Of a stretch of DNA of 64,000 bases, positions 27,529 to 35,654 are shown piece by piece. The stretch comes from Syntrophobacter sp. SbD1 (GTDB taxonomy: Bacteria; Desulfobacterota; Syntrophobacteria; Syntrophobacterales; Syntrophobacteraceae). The stretch is taken from the NCBI GenBank assembly GCA_900290365.1, contig OMOE01000002.1, positions 16,622 to 80,621 on the forward strand, written 5' to 3'. Below the pieces are notes generated by a model that did not search any database, was not told where the DNA came from, and saw only the letters and a list, made by a program, of their open reading frames with translations. The stretch's first letter is position 1. Each line of letters starts with the position of its first letter. A program made the translations under genes and the position numbers.

Positions 27529-27675
27529 GTCTCAAACCGCATATTCAAATCCGGTTCACTTGTCTCCCCCCTTTTCTAAAGGTTTTATTGAACTTTATCC
27601 CCACTCCTGCCGAATAACTTATAGTGGTACAACCGTCACGGTCCGCAGAAATATTCACTTGAAAATGGAGCCAAG

Positions 27676-28566
27676 ATGAAGCTTGAGATGAAAACCGGCG
27701 GGCATGCTGCGCCCCCACCGGCAGAAACTGTTGGGCCACGGCGGTCTGAATCGTCCAAGGCTGCCAGGGTCGCCGAAGTGATCGGAGACCTGCCGCCCAT
27801 GCCCCATATTGCTGCTCAGGTAATAGAGAAGCTCTCGGATGAGAACTCGACTCCGAAGCAGATTCACCAGATCATTATGCAAGACCAGGCGCTTGCCGGC
27901 CGAGTCCTCAAGGTGGCCAATTCGCCTTACTACGGGGCTTCGCGGTCTATCTCCACCGTGCGTGACGCCCTTATGTTCATGGGATTCGATGCGATCAGAT
28001 CTCTCATTATGACCGCAGTCCTTAAAGGAATGTCTATAAATGTCGGTCTTGCGGAAAAGCTCCTATGGGAACATGCTGTGGGCTGCGGCCTGGCGGCCCG
28101 AAAGATAGGAGAAGAGGTCGGCTTCGCGCGCAAAGAGGAGGCGTACCTCGCCGGGCTCATGCACGATTTTGGCAAAACAGCGCTCTTTTTGCGGGCGCCC
28201 TCGGTTATGCGGGATATCATGCAGGAAGTTTACAACGACGGTATGGACTTCTTTGATGTCGAACAGCGAAAGCTCGGTTTCACACACGCTGACGTCGGAG
28301 GCATAATTGCCGACAACTGGCGTTTTTCCAAAGATATTGAGTACGCCATCGCCGACCACCACCAACCCGTCGAACCCGGAGCCACCGGGGAGCTAACTCA
28401 AATCATCAGCCTGGCTAACTCCATTTGCCACAAACTGGGTGTGGGGCCCACCCGAAAACCGGATCTGGACCTGAACGGCACGCAAACCGCCAAAATGCTC
28501 GGACTCAGCCCTGCCTCGATTGAAAAAATCCTTCTTGCGGTAAGCCAGGCCATTGAAGAGCGGTAG
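27676..28566 (+). CDS. HDOD-domain protein
   Basis: 296-residue protein with an HDOD domain starting near residue 35 (IGDLPPMPHIAAQVIEKLSD). It contains LMHDFGKTAL, the partial HD signature, and AIADHHQP. HDOD proteins lack EAL/GGDEF catalysis and act in bacterial signalling; no catalytic role can be assigned. An Ala/Pro-rich leader of about 30 residues precedes the domain. It stands alone, with a GAAGC-rich hairpin after its stop. Confidence 0.85.
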   Translation: MKLEMKTGGHAAPPPAETVGPRRSESSKAARVAEVIGDLPPMPHIAAQVIEKLSDENSTPKQIHQIIMQDQALAGRVLKVANSPYYGASRSISTVRDALMFMGFDAIRSLIMTAVLKGMSINVGLAEKLLWEHAVGCGLAARKIGEEVGFARKEEAYLAGLMHDFGKTALFLRAPSVMRDIMQEVYNDGMDFFDVEQRKLGFTHADVGGIIADNWRFSKDIEYAIADHHQPVEPGATGELTQIISLANSICHKLGVGPTRKPDLDLNGTQTAKMLGLSPASIEKILLAVSQAIEER

Positions 28567-28637
28567 CCGGAAGAAAGAAGCAAGAAGCAGGAAGAAAACC
28601 TTTCGCCCGCTTCCCGCTTCCCGCTCCCCGCTCCCTG
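28567..28637. repeat. GAAGC/GCTTC-rich imperfect hairpin, copy 3
   Basis: GAAGAAAGAAGCAAGAAGCAGGAAG on one side and CGCTTCCCGCTTCCCGCTCC on the other, between the convergent HDOD and cobJ ends. Related in composition to the copies at 11283 and 20051. Confidence 0.5.
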
Positions 28638-28639
28638 CT

Positions 28640-29512
28640 TCATACGCAATACTTGTCCAGGTATCCCCTCGGCGTCACCATCCAGCCGTTCCACAGATAG
28701 GTCCGGCTGTTTCCAATTATTACCACGGACTGCATGTCCACCTCTTCGACCGGAAGCTCGCCGACCGTTGACACGCATTCCCACTGCTCTTCGCGCATTG
28801 CCCGGCGCACAATTGCCGCCGGGGTCCCGGCGGAGCGGTATCGAAGGATTATCCGGCGGGCCTTTTCAAGCAAATCAGGCCTGCTCTTGCTCCTGGGATT
28901 ATAGATAGCCAGGACGAAATCCGCCTCCGCTGCCGCACAGAGTCTTTTTTCAATGACCTCCCACGGGGTCAGGTGATCGCTGAGGCTTACCGCTGCAAAA
29001 TCGTGCATGAGGGGGGCGCCCAGCAGAGAAGCCGCCGCATTGAAAGCCGGAATCCCGGGGATTATTCTCAGGAAAAAACCGGGCGCATCACCCGCGCCGT
29101 CACTGTCCCATTTCAGGACATTGAGCCGCTTTTCTTTACAGATATCCAAAACCAGCCCCGCCATGCCATAAATCCCGGCGTCGCCGCTCGAGATCAGGGC
29201 CACATTCCGGCCCGATAAAGCATGCTCTATGGCGGCCCAGCAACGTTCCACCTCTTTTCGCATCCCGCTCGCCATGACTGTTTTGTTCTGCACGAGGTCG
29301 GGAATAAGATCAAGGTACGTCTTATACCCCAGGACGATTTCCGCGGACTCCAGCGCGCCTAGCGCCTCCGGGGCCATATATGACCTGGCTCCCGGCCCAA
29401 GACTGATTATGGACAGCTTGCCCTGGCAATTGCCAGTGTGCAGTTTTCCGCTTTCCGTTTGGGCACGAGCAACTCCCGCGTCCCCGCGCTCCAAAGGGCG
29501 CTTGCTTCGCAT
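28640..29512 (-). CDS. cobJ: Precorrin-3B/cobalt-factor III C17-methyltransferase
   Basis: SAM-dependent tetrapyrrole methylase making the ring-contraction methylation at C17 in corrin synthesis. The GPG start of the fold is ISLGPGARSYMAPEA, followed by SSGDAGIYGMAG, PGIPAFNAAASLLGAPL, LSDHLTPW and AIYNPRS, all typical of CobJ/CbiH. The N-terminus is unclear. The fold begins near KLSIIS at 29416, where no ATG, GTG or TTG is in frame; the first usable ATG upstream is 29512, which overlaps cbiG by 106 nt. The alternative is a rare CTG at 29416. In an anaerobe with cbiG the anaerobic-pathway role (CbiH) is expected. Confidence 0.88.
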   Translation of the reverse strand: MRSKRPLERGDAGVARAQTESGKLHTGNCQGKLSIISLGPGARSYMAPEALGALESAEIVLGYKTYLDLIPDLVQNKTVMASGMRKEVERCWAAIEHALSGRNVALISSGDAGIYGMAGLVLDICKEKRLNVLKWDSDGAGDAPGFFLRIIPGIPAFNAAASLLGAPLMHDFAAVSLSDHLTPWEVIEKRLCAAAEADFVLAIYNPRSKSRPDLLEKARRIILRYRSAGTPAAIVRRAMREEQWECVSTVGELPVEEVDMQSVVIIGNSRTYLWNGWMVTPRGYLDKYCV

Positions 29513-30540
29513 ACGCTTTCCACTCCTACATGCCGGCCAACCGTTTCCGACGGATTCGGAACAGCAATGTCTTCTATATCTTCGCGAGCGCAAAAATAAA
29601 TCGGCCTGTCAAATGCTTTTGCCGCCTCGAGAAGCCCGCGTTCGTCCGACTTTATGTCCAGGCTCGCGAAATTTCTGACTGAAAGAGGACCCGACTTTAT
29701 GTCCAGGCTCGCGAAATTTCTGACTGAAAGAGGACTGAGCCTGTTTTCCTTAAGCTTTTTGCCGATAAATTCGACGATCTCAGTTGAGGTGGTCCCCCGG
29801 TTGCACCCGATTCCAACCACGAGGTTGGCAGGCCGAAGCTTTAGGCACTCTATACCCCGGGGAGAGAGCTGTTCGGAAACCCATATCCCGAGGCCGGATC
29901 GAAGAGCGCCGGGATCGTCTCCGGAATCGATCGCCAGCAGGCCATGATCCGCCGGAATATGCTTCAATAGAAGCGCACCTGGATCGAATATCCATACAGG
30001 TTCATCATCCAGGATGGCGGCCTGGATTCTGCTCAATATCGCGCTGTTTTCGATCCGAAGCCCGGCTTTTTTTGCGGCGAGGTCTATGGCCGGCTTGTCC
30101 TGGAGATCCGAAGCCGTTGTTATGACCGCCTGGCCCCCGGTAATCGAGGCAACCTTTCTCGCGAGTTCGTTTGCCCCGCCGATATGACCTGAAAGAAGAC
30201 TTACCGCAAAGCGGCCGTCCTGGCCCATGACGACGACCGCCGGATCAACCGTCTTGTGCTCGATAAGAGGGGCAGCCATTCGGACCGCGATTCCGCAGCC
30301 CATTATGCAGATGATCGAGCCATACTCGCGCCAGGCCGATGGGAAGACCTCGGAAATATGCGCGAAAGGAGTCATTCCCGGCAAGACGCAGCGATAGTTG
30401 CAAAAACACGTGCTGCCCGGGATTTGCGCGCTTATTCCGGCCGCGAGTTCAGCACCCTTCCGGGTGAGAGCGAAAATCGCGGTCCCGGCATTACTCGGGT
30501 TTTGTGCCGTCCCTGAATTGATGGCTGAACGTTTCGTCAT
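29407..30540 (-). CDS. cbiG: Cobalt-precorrin 5A hydrolase with internal 15-residue duplication
   Basis: Opens the delta-lactone of cobalt-precorrin-5A and releases acetaldehyde, an anaerobic-pathway step. The N-terminal domain has MGCGIAVRMAAPLIEHKTVD and LLSGHIGGANELAR; the C-terminal CbiG_C domain has VVGIGCNRGTTSTEI. Within CbiG_C the string PLSVRNFASLDIKS occurs twice in tandem (perfect 45-bp DNA duplication at 29646-29735). This inserts 15 residues just before DERGLLEAA, where relatives have a single copy. It may weaken or abolish function. The start at 30540 (MTKRSAINSG) overlaps cobM by 50 nt; the longer tracked start at 30591 lies deeper in cobM. Confidence 0.87.
   Translation of the reverse strand: MTKRSAINSGTAQNPSNAGTAIFALTRKGAELAAGISAQIPGSTCFCNYRCVLPGMTPFAHISEVFPSAWREYGSIICIMGCGIAVRMAAPLIEHKTVDPAVVVMGQDGRFAVSLLSGHIGGANELARKVASITGGQAVITTASDLQDKPAIDLAAKKAGLRIENSAILSRIQAAILDDEPVWIFDPGALLLKHIPADHGLLAIDSGDDPGALRSGLGIWVSEQLSPRGIECLKLRPANLVVGIGCNRGTTSTEIVEFIGKKLKENRLSPLSVRNFASLDIKSGPLSVRNFASLDIKSDERGLLEAAKAFDRPIYFCAREDIEDIAVPNPSETVGRHVGVESVCEASALWSAGTRELLVPKRKAENCTLAIARASCP
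29646..29735. repeat. Perfect 45-bp tandem duplication inside cbiG
   Basis: Two adjacent identical 45-bp units beginning CCGACTTTATGTCCAGGCTC. Period 45 is divisible by 3, so the cbiG frame is kept. Exact identity suggests a recent event or an assembly artefact. Confidence 0.95.
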
Positions 30541-31267
30541 AGAGTTTGGATCTCTTTTCGCCGGCCAAACCGATACTGAATACTTCTCCAACCAGGATAA
30601 TCGCCTGGCGCTCGATTTTAGCCTCCCGGACCTTTTCGGCCAGGTTCTCCAGCGTCCCCCGAACCAGTTTCTGATCCGGCCAGCCTACCCGGTAAGCCAC
30701 TATCGCCGGGGTGTCCGCCGGATAATGCGTCTTCAGTTGCGCGGCGACCTCTTCGATGCGCTGCACGCTGAGGTAAATGACCATGGTGGCGCGATGGGAA
30801 GCAAGCTCAGTCAATTTCTCCTTTTCCGGCACAGGGGTGCGGCCCCCAAGCCGGGTCAGGATAACAGTTTGAGAGATTTCCGGAACAGTCAGCTCCCTGT
30901 TCATTGCCGCAGAGGCGGCAAACGCCGCCGTAACCCCCGGCACCACTTCATAGGAAATCCCGTCACGATCGAGAAGAACCATCTGTTCGCAGATCGCGCC
31001 ATACAGGCCGGGATCTCCTGTATGAAGCCGAACCACGTGTTCTCCGGCCTCGCATCCCTCTTTGAGAAGGGCGTGTGTCTGCTCGAGCGTCAAAGAGGCG
31101 CTGTCAAAGGCCAAGACATCTTTTTTGCAATATTCGAGCAGCGCTTCCGGAACCAGGGAGCCGGCATATACCACGCGGTCCGCCTGCTGGAGAAACCGCA
31201 TCCCCTTTACCGTAATAAGCTCGGGGTCGCCTGGACCGGCGCCTATGAATCTAACGGGACCTTTCAT
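30491..31267 (-). CDS. cobM: Precorrin-4/cobalt-precorrin-4 C11-methyltransferase
   Basis: Tetrapyrrole methylase of 258 residues acting at C11 (CobM/CbiF). The fold start is RFIGAGPGDPELITVKGM, with the SAM loop VVYAGSLVPEALL, LHTGDPGLYGAI and VVPGVTAAFAASAAM typical of this subgroup. The start at 31267 follows a divergent 100-nt gap to the next gene. It leads the minus-strand cobM-cbiG-cobJ run, which supports the anaerobic (cobalt-early) route. Corrinoids are needed by the methyl-transfer steps of a Wood-Ljungdahl pathway, in keeping with the metVF genes in this window. Confidence 0.92.
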   Translation of the reverse strand: MKGPVRFIGAGPGDPELITVKGMRFLQQADRVVYAGSLVPEALLEYCKKDVLAFDSASLTLEQTHALLKEGCEAGEHVVRLHTGDPGLYGAICEQMVLLDRDGISYEVVPGVTAAFAASAAMNRELTVPEISQTVILTRLGGRTPVPEKEKLTELASHRATMVIYLSVQRIEEVAAQLKTHYPADTPAIVAYRVGWPDQKLVRGTLENLAEKVREAKIERQAIILVGEVFSIGLAGEKRSKLYDETFSHQFRDGTKPE

Positions 31268-31367
31268 TTTTAAATACTCCAGAGCGTCTCGGTTAATGTT
31301 GAAACAGTAGTCAATCGGGAGTAGTCTTTCAAGACTATTTTCGCATGCGAAAGAAGGTGGAACTCCA

Positions 31368-32042
31368 ATGAGTCTAAATACAAAAGCGTGGCTCGGGCTC
31401 GTCTTTCTGGCTATCGTGATGGGTCTTTTGCTTTTTGCTACAGCGGGAACTGCTCGATATTGGCAGGCCTGGGGTTATCTGGCCGTCTTTTTCGGGGCCT
31501 CACTTTTGATCACGCTCTACCTCATGAAAAATGATCCCGCGCTTCTCAAGCGCCGTTTGAGCGGCGGGCCAACCGCCGAGAAGGAAAAACCACAAAAGAT
31601 CATAATGCTCTTTATTTCGATCGGATTCATCGCCATGCTTATCGTGTCTGCGCTCGACCACCGCTTCATTTGGTCGAGAGTGCCGCTCTATACGGTAATC
31701 GCAGGCGACATATTAACGGCGCTGGGATTCTACATTAATTTTCTCGTCTATAAAGAGAACACTTTTACTTCCGCAACAATCGAAATCGCGGGTGATCAAA
31801 AGGTGATCTCGACGGGGCCATACGCAGTGGTACGCCACCCCTTGTACTCAGGCGCCCTGCTCTATCTCCTCGCCATGCCGCTTGCCCTCGGCTCGTACTG
31901 GGGGCTGCTCGTGTTTCCAGCCATGATGCCCTTTTTAATATGGCGCCTCATTGACGAAGAGCATCTTCTTTCCAAGAACTTGCCCGGATATACGGAGTAC
32001 TGCGCCAAGGTGCGCTGGCGGCTGATACCAGGGGTCTTTTAA
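31368..32042 (+). CDS. Isoprenylcysteine-methyltransferase/PEMT-like membrane protein
   Basis: 224-residue protein with about five hydrophobic segments and the C-terminal signature of the ICMT/PEMT fold: GPYAVVRHPLYSG, EEHLLSKNLPGYTEYCAKV, then RLIPGVF. Such proteins use SAM at the membrane; in bacteria substrates are mostly unknown. GAAGGTGGA precedes the start. It is divergent from cobM and convergent with a Uma2 pseudogene. Confidence 0.8.
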   Translation: MSLNTKAWLGLVFLAIVMGLLLFATAGTARYWQAWGYLAVFFGASLLITLYLMKNDPALLKRRLSGGPTAEKEKPQKIIMLFISIGFIAMLIVSALDHRFIWSRVPLYTVIAGDILTALGFYINFLVYKENTFTSATIEIAGDQKVISTGPYAVVRHPLYSGALLYLLAMPLALGSYWGLLVFPAMMPFLIWRLIDEEHLLSKNLPGYTEYCAKVRWRLIPGVF

Positions 32043-32044
32043 TT

Positions 32045-32620
32045 CTATTGCCTGCTCCGCGATTCCCGCCAAAGATCACCCAGGTTGATTTCAACCTCTG
32101 GGAAAGGCTCGGCCCTCACCTTGGCATCTTCCGCAAAAAGACCGGCAACTACCCACTCACCCGCTTTAAGCCGGAACACGTCAAGGGTTTTGGCAAGAGG
32201 ATCAACCAGCCAGAGCTAAGGGATGCCGTGTTGGGCGTAGATGGGCATCTTTTCCATCTTGTCCAGTCTCATGGTGCTTGGGGAGAGCACTTCGCATATC
32301 CAATCCGGGGCGGCCGAAATCCAGTTATGCGGTTCTTCATCCGGGAATCTCTCTTCTTTCCTTCCGGCCAGGTCCGAAACCATAGTATGCTCTCCTAACC
32401 CGATTTCCGATTCAAAGATGAATACCCATCAGCCGGGTCCTCCGCTCTTTCCGGATAGATAAGGGCCAATTTCTTTTCCCAGCGCGAATGCCGCATAGCC
32501 ATGCTTTCTCGATGGTCTTGGGGTAACGATCAGCTCACCGTTAATGATTTCTCCGGTCATGTTTTCTGCAACGCTGTAGAGATCGTCATAAGTGGCCTTC
32601 TTTTTTGCCGGTTCCGACAT
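32045..32620 (-). pseudogene. Uma2-family (PD-(D/E)XK-like) gene broken by two stops
   Basis: From the ATG at 32620 (MSEPAKKKATYDDLY), preceded by AAGGAGG, the minus-strand frame reads as a Uma2 protein to its natural end at 32045, about 190 codons. It has EIINGELIVTPRPSRKHG, then WVFIFESEIGLGEHTMVSDL, WICEVLSPST and LWLVDP. It is interrupted by TGA at 32431-32429 (after GGPG) and TAG at 32218-32216 (after QHGIP). Both are in frame with no shift, so two nonsense changes inactivated an otherwise intact gene. Uma2 proteins are widespread putative nucleases of unknown role. Selenocysteine at the TGA is unlikely, because relatives have glycine there and a TAG follows. Confidence 0.85.
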
Positions 32621-33050
32621 GGCGCGCCTCCTTCTTTTGAAGGATTCTACTAAAGCTCGATTAAAAAATCTAATTGGAAAGATGAAGAAAGGGGGAACAA
32701 AAGGAGAAGGGAGGATGCCCGAGGTCGCGGTCGACTTGAAGCCACCCACCGCCCAACAAGTCCGGCAAACGTTGGCGAATTTCAAATGTGCACTTCAACA
32801 AGTCTTCGTTTTTTTCCATGTTGGTACCCTTTCACCCATTGGCTGGTTAGAAACGTTAAATTAAAGGCTGTAAGTTGGCTGCCTTTATTCCAAGCAGTTC
32901 GCATGAATGCCGGAGCAAGTCTGCGCCCGAGCACATTAGAGCAAAAATATTATTGCTTATTGCCTCACCAAAGCCCTTCCGGCGAGGCTACCCCAAGCCC
33001 GTGGCATTCAGGTTTTCCTTGGTTTAAAGATTTGGTTTTCCCGGCATATT

Positions 33051-33475
33051 ATGGGGCCTCAGTGGCCTCTTCTTCCTTGTCTTCTTCCCCTAACCCTTCT
33101 GCAGCCCCTTTATTATCAGGAGCGTGAGGGTGATCTTCTTGCTCCTCCGGATCTGCCGGTACAATACTGGGCTCGCGCGCAGGCTCTTCTGTCGATTGAT
33201 CCTGCACCGGAACGTTCACAGTGCCTGGTTCATTTCCAGAATCAACGCTGTCATCACTCTGCCCGGCATCCTGCGACGTTTAGCTGCCTGAGCTATCCTG
33301 TGAACTTCCTTCTTGCGAATCATCATTTGAAGGAGCGTGAAGGCAAGCTGGTAAGTCATCCAGGTTATGAGACCTCTCGGGCGGTGTTCCGCTACCCGTT
33401 TCACGATACCTGGTTAAGTACAGGCGCCCTTCATGACGTCTGGCTGTGGGGAATTCCTTTTTGGGTCAAGTAGCC
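33051..33475 (-). other. Acidic coding-like remnant in an otherwise empty stretch
   Basis: The 32621-33430 gap holds no gene I can support. Just after the membrane protein stop, one minus-strand frame reads continuously as a Ser/Asp/Glu-rich chain (NLDDLPACLHAPSNDDSQEG). It meets a TAA and continues as a strongly acidic tail (EEPAREPSIVPADPEEQE; GEEDKEEEATEAP) to a stop near 33051. It has no start codon. It may be the decayed tail of a gene fused or adjacent to the membrane protein. Confidence 0.25.
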
Positions 33476-34225
33476 GGCATGGCTGATCCCCAGCAACGTT
33501 ACCATGCCTGCGCTTAAGGCGGGCAAATCTGTGATGGCGTTCGGCATTTTGTAAAACATTTTGCCCAAGGCCACCGCATATGAGAGAACCAGGATAATCG
33601 TAAAGAAGAACATCTGGACTTTGGCCAGATCGAGAAATGCGGCGTTCCCTGTTTCCTCCCCACTAAACATATCCGACCAACTGGCGTGCTCAGGTTTAGT
33701 ATTGACGACGATTAACCCCCTCGTATCGGGTGCAATGCCTGTTTTCGCACTGAGCAAACTAATAGTGTCGGTCTTTTGTTGCTCGTCGGGTTGCTTGGCT
33801 TCCTTGGTGTTTTTGATGAGGGGAGAACCCACCATGGAGGCGGTACTGATGCCCATGAGAATCCATAGCTGCGGGTCAAGCGCAATAGCCAGGGGATCAC
33901 CTCTGGAACTTTTGAAAATATTGGCCATAGCAGCGGCCAGGTATCCTGAAAGGACCACCAACGTCCAAAGTGTCATCTGGAACCTGGAGAGGCTCATTTT
34001 ATTGCGGGTGTCAATTAGCAACCCCGAGGCTGAACCGGTGACGCCCATGCTGACGATTATAAAAACCAACCCCATGAAGACCGCTATGAGAATCCAGGCC
34101 CATATTCCGGAAACGGGGGTGAGCAACCAGCCGGTAAGTAAGATGAGCGCAATAAGGACCCATAGCGCTGCGGTGTGTACACATTTCCAGTTCGATCCAT
34201 TTTCCATGGCATTCCTCCCCACCAT
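33431..34225 (-). CDS. Uncharacterised multi-pass membrane protein
   Basis: 264 residues. Hydrophobic helices at about 17-37, 39-63, 84-104, 116-134 and 201-225, with a further one near 235-250, flank a polar loop (residues 135-195). The C-terminus has LGISHAGYL, and MSLSRFQMTLWTLVV lies in the middle; I have the impression of a conserved family but cannot name it. It starts with ATG after the divergent gap and is the only credible intact gene in 32.6-35.1 kb. No function is proposed. Confidence 0.6.
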   Translation of the reverse strand: MVGRNAMENGSNWKCVHTAALWVLIALILLTGWLLTPVSGIWAWILIAVFMGLVFIIVSMGVTGSASGLLIDTRNKMSLSRFQMTLWTLVVLSGYLAAAMANIFKSSRGDPLAIALDPQLWILMGISTASMVGSPLIKNTKEAKQPDEQQKTDTISLLSAKTGIAPDTRGLIVVNTKPEHASWSDMFSGEETGNAAFLDLAKVQMFFFTIILVLSYAVALGKMFYKMPNAITDLPALSAGMVTLLGISHAGYLTQKGIPHSQTS

Positions 34226-34261
34226 ATTGAAAGGTTGACATTGAGAACTGAGTCTCCACGT

Positions 34262-34444
34262 TTACCGCCCTAAGCCGCCACCTCGGAGAAAAGCAGCAAA
34301 GAGCCTATCGCCGCCAGGGCCAGTTGAGGCCACTTTTGGCTGTTCTTCCGGTTCAAGTGCCACGTCCGGCTTAAGAGTTGCAAAAACCTGGCCCTGCATG
34401 CTTCGCAATAACAGTACCAGCTGCGGGATATAAGACGCATCCAT
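34262..34444 (-). CDS. Possible small protein, unassigned
   Basis: A 60-codon frame (MDASYIPQLVLLLRSMQGQV...) directly upstream of the membrane protein gene on the same strand. It has no recognised motif and no convincing ribosome site. It may be spurious; retained because it is the only frame of that size in the 34226-35182 gap that is not obviously a shadow. Confidence 0.25.
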   Translation of the reverse strand: MDASYIPQLVLLLRSMQGQVFATLKPDVALEPEEQPKVASTGPGGDRLFAAFLRGGGLGR

Positions 34445-34706
34445 ATAGTGCGTTTCTTACGCTGAACGGATTCGTTTTCACAAATTGGGCATATGCAACC
34501 GTCGGATAGACGCGCCGGGTGATTGGCGAAGGGTGAGGGGTAACCCCCGCTTCTTTAAGTATTTTCTCCGACCCGTGCACCTTATCCGACCCGTTGCCTC
34601 TCACCTCTGCCCTCTTGCTTTCGCCGGATGATGGGTGATCGGTGGTGGATAGCCCCGGCTTCCGGCCATTGCCTGCTTATCCAGGGCTTTGCCCATTTAT
34701 ACCAAT

Positions 34707-34839
34707 TTGCGTTCAAGACATTCCCCAGGGCGATGGGTTTCGCTTCCGCTTCACCCATCCTACATCCCTGCCCCAGCTGCGTTAATTCGTAGGATGGGTG
34801 AAGCGGAAGCGAAACCCATCACATTAATCTTGAACGCAA
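34707..34839. repeat. 133-bp palindromic element
   Basis: Outer 12-bp arms (TTGCGTTCAAGA / TCTTGAACGCAA) and inner perfect 32-bp arms (34732-34763 and 34789-34820, beginning GATGGGTTTCGCTTCCGCTT) around a 25-nt centre. The motif class GATGGGTTTCG...CCCATCCTAC recurs between genes in many environmental bacteria. It fits a non-autonomous MITE-like element. It sits in the 34226-35182 gap between the core-gene region and the C1 island; the rest of that gap shows only the sigma-54 site and the weak small frame. Confidence 0.85.
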
Positions 34840-35112
34840 CTTCGTATTACCAATTACCCATGATCCCTAACCTCAGTATATACACTGAATATTTACATGC
34901 CGGACCAGTTGGTATTTATTTCTTGGGTGAGAGAATTACTCCCAGTGCGGCATTTTTACCCATCGTCGTTTTTTAACTGCAAAATCAGCAACTTCTGGCA
35001 TCCAAACCCCTTCCTGACCGGGGTATTTTCTCCCATCCGGCTTTAAGGGCGCCACTTTCAGCACACCTCGCAACATACCGATAATACGGAATAATACCAT
35101 CAGGCCGGCCAA

Positions 35113-35128
35113 TGGTATGCATTTTGCC
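35113..35128 (+). promoter_or_regulatory. Candidate sigma-54 promoter heading the hdrA-mvhD-metVF cluster
   Basis: TGGTAT-GCATT-TTGCC matches the sigma-54 pattern TGGCAC-N5-TTGC(A/T): GG at -24 and GC at -12 with exact spacing. Transcription would begin near 35139, about 44 nt before the receiver-like gene. An NtrC-type activator is encoded at 49094 in the same island. Two of the six -24 positions deviate. Confidence 0.45.
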
Positions 35129-35182
35129 TTTTGTATCCGGGACACAGCGTTCCAACCGAATTCACAGATTCAGGTGGCGCAG

Positions 35183-35557
35183 ATGGAAAAATCCCAGACC
35201 TTGATGATAGCGGAACCCGGTTTCGGGCTGGCGGGCCTCCTTGGGAACTCACTGGCCGAGAAGGGGTACACGGTAAAATCGGTCACAAGTATAAAGGACG
35301 CCCTGATCACGCTCCAGGGGGAAACGATCAATGTGCTGGTCATGGATGCCCGACTGGCCCAAGACATGGGCTACGAGTCCATATCAATCATCAAGGGTGT
35401 AAGAAAGAATCTCCCTATAATCGTAGCCACCGATGAGAACAACCCTGAGCAGGAGAGCAGCATCCGGCAGAAGGGTATTTTTTACTATCACGTGAAATCA
35501 TTCGGAACAGATGAGCTGATGCTCGCAATCACAAATGCCATGACGCGGTCTCATTAA
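35183..35557 (+). CDS. Receiver-like (CheY-fold) protein
   Basis: 124 residues resembling a response-regulator receiver: a phospho-acceptor candidate in NVLVMDARL and a lysine in YYHVKSFG near the expected last strand. The usual N-terminal acidic pair is reduced to one Glu (MIAEPGF), so metal binding and phosphorylation may be impaired. The ATG at 35183 has AGGTGG 6 nt upstream and is preferred to the tracked 35117. It opens the C1 island, about 100 nt before metF-like. It may be a phosphorylation-independent or partner-binding receiver; it has no output domain. Confidence 0.7.
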   Translation: MEKSQTLMIAEPGFGLAGLLGNSLAEKGYTVKSVTSIKDALITLQGETINVLVMDARLAQDMGYESISIIKGVRKNLPIIVATDENNPEQESSIRQKGIFYYHVKSFGTDELMLAITNAMTRSH

Positions 35558-35654
35558 AGCATGCGAATCGCTAACGGGCGGCCCAGGCGGGCAATACAAG
35601 AACTCAGGAGATAACGGCCAAAAGCCATAACATAATGGTATGGGAGGAGCCCTC

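Noticed and set aside
32429-32431. Selenocysteine in the Uma2 frame at the in-frame TGA
   Set aside because: Relatives have Gly there, no SECIS-like hairpin is evident, and a second stop (TAG) follows downstream.
33051-33473. 140-codon plus-strand frame in the gene-poor stretch
   Set aside because: No ribosome site or motif, and it is the complement of the acidic minus-strand remnant.
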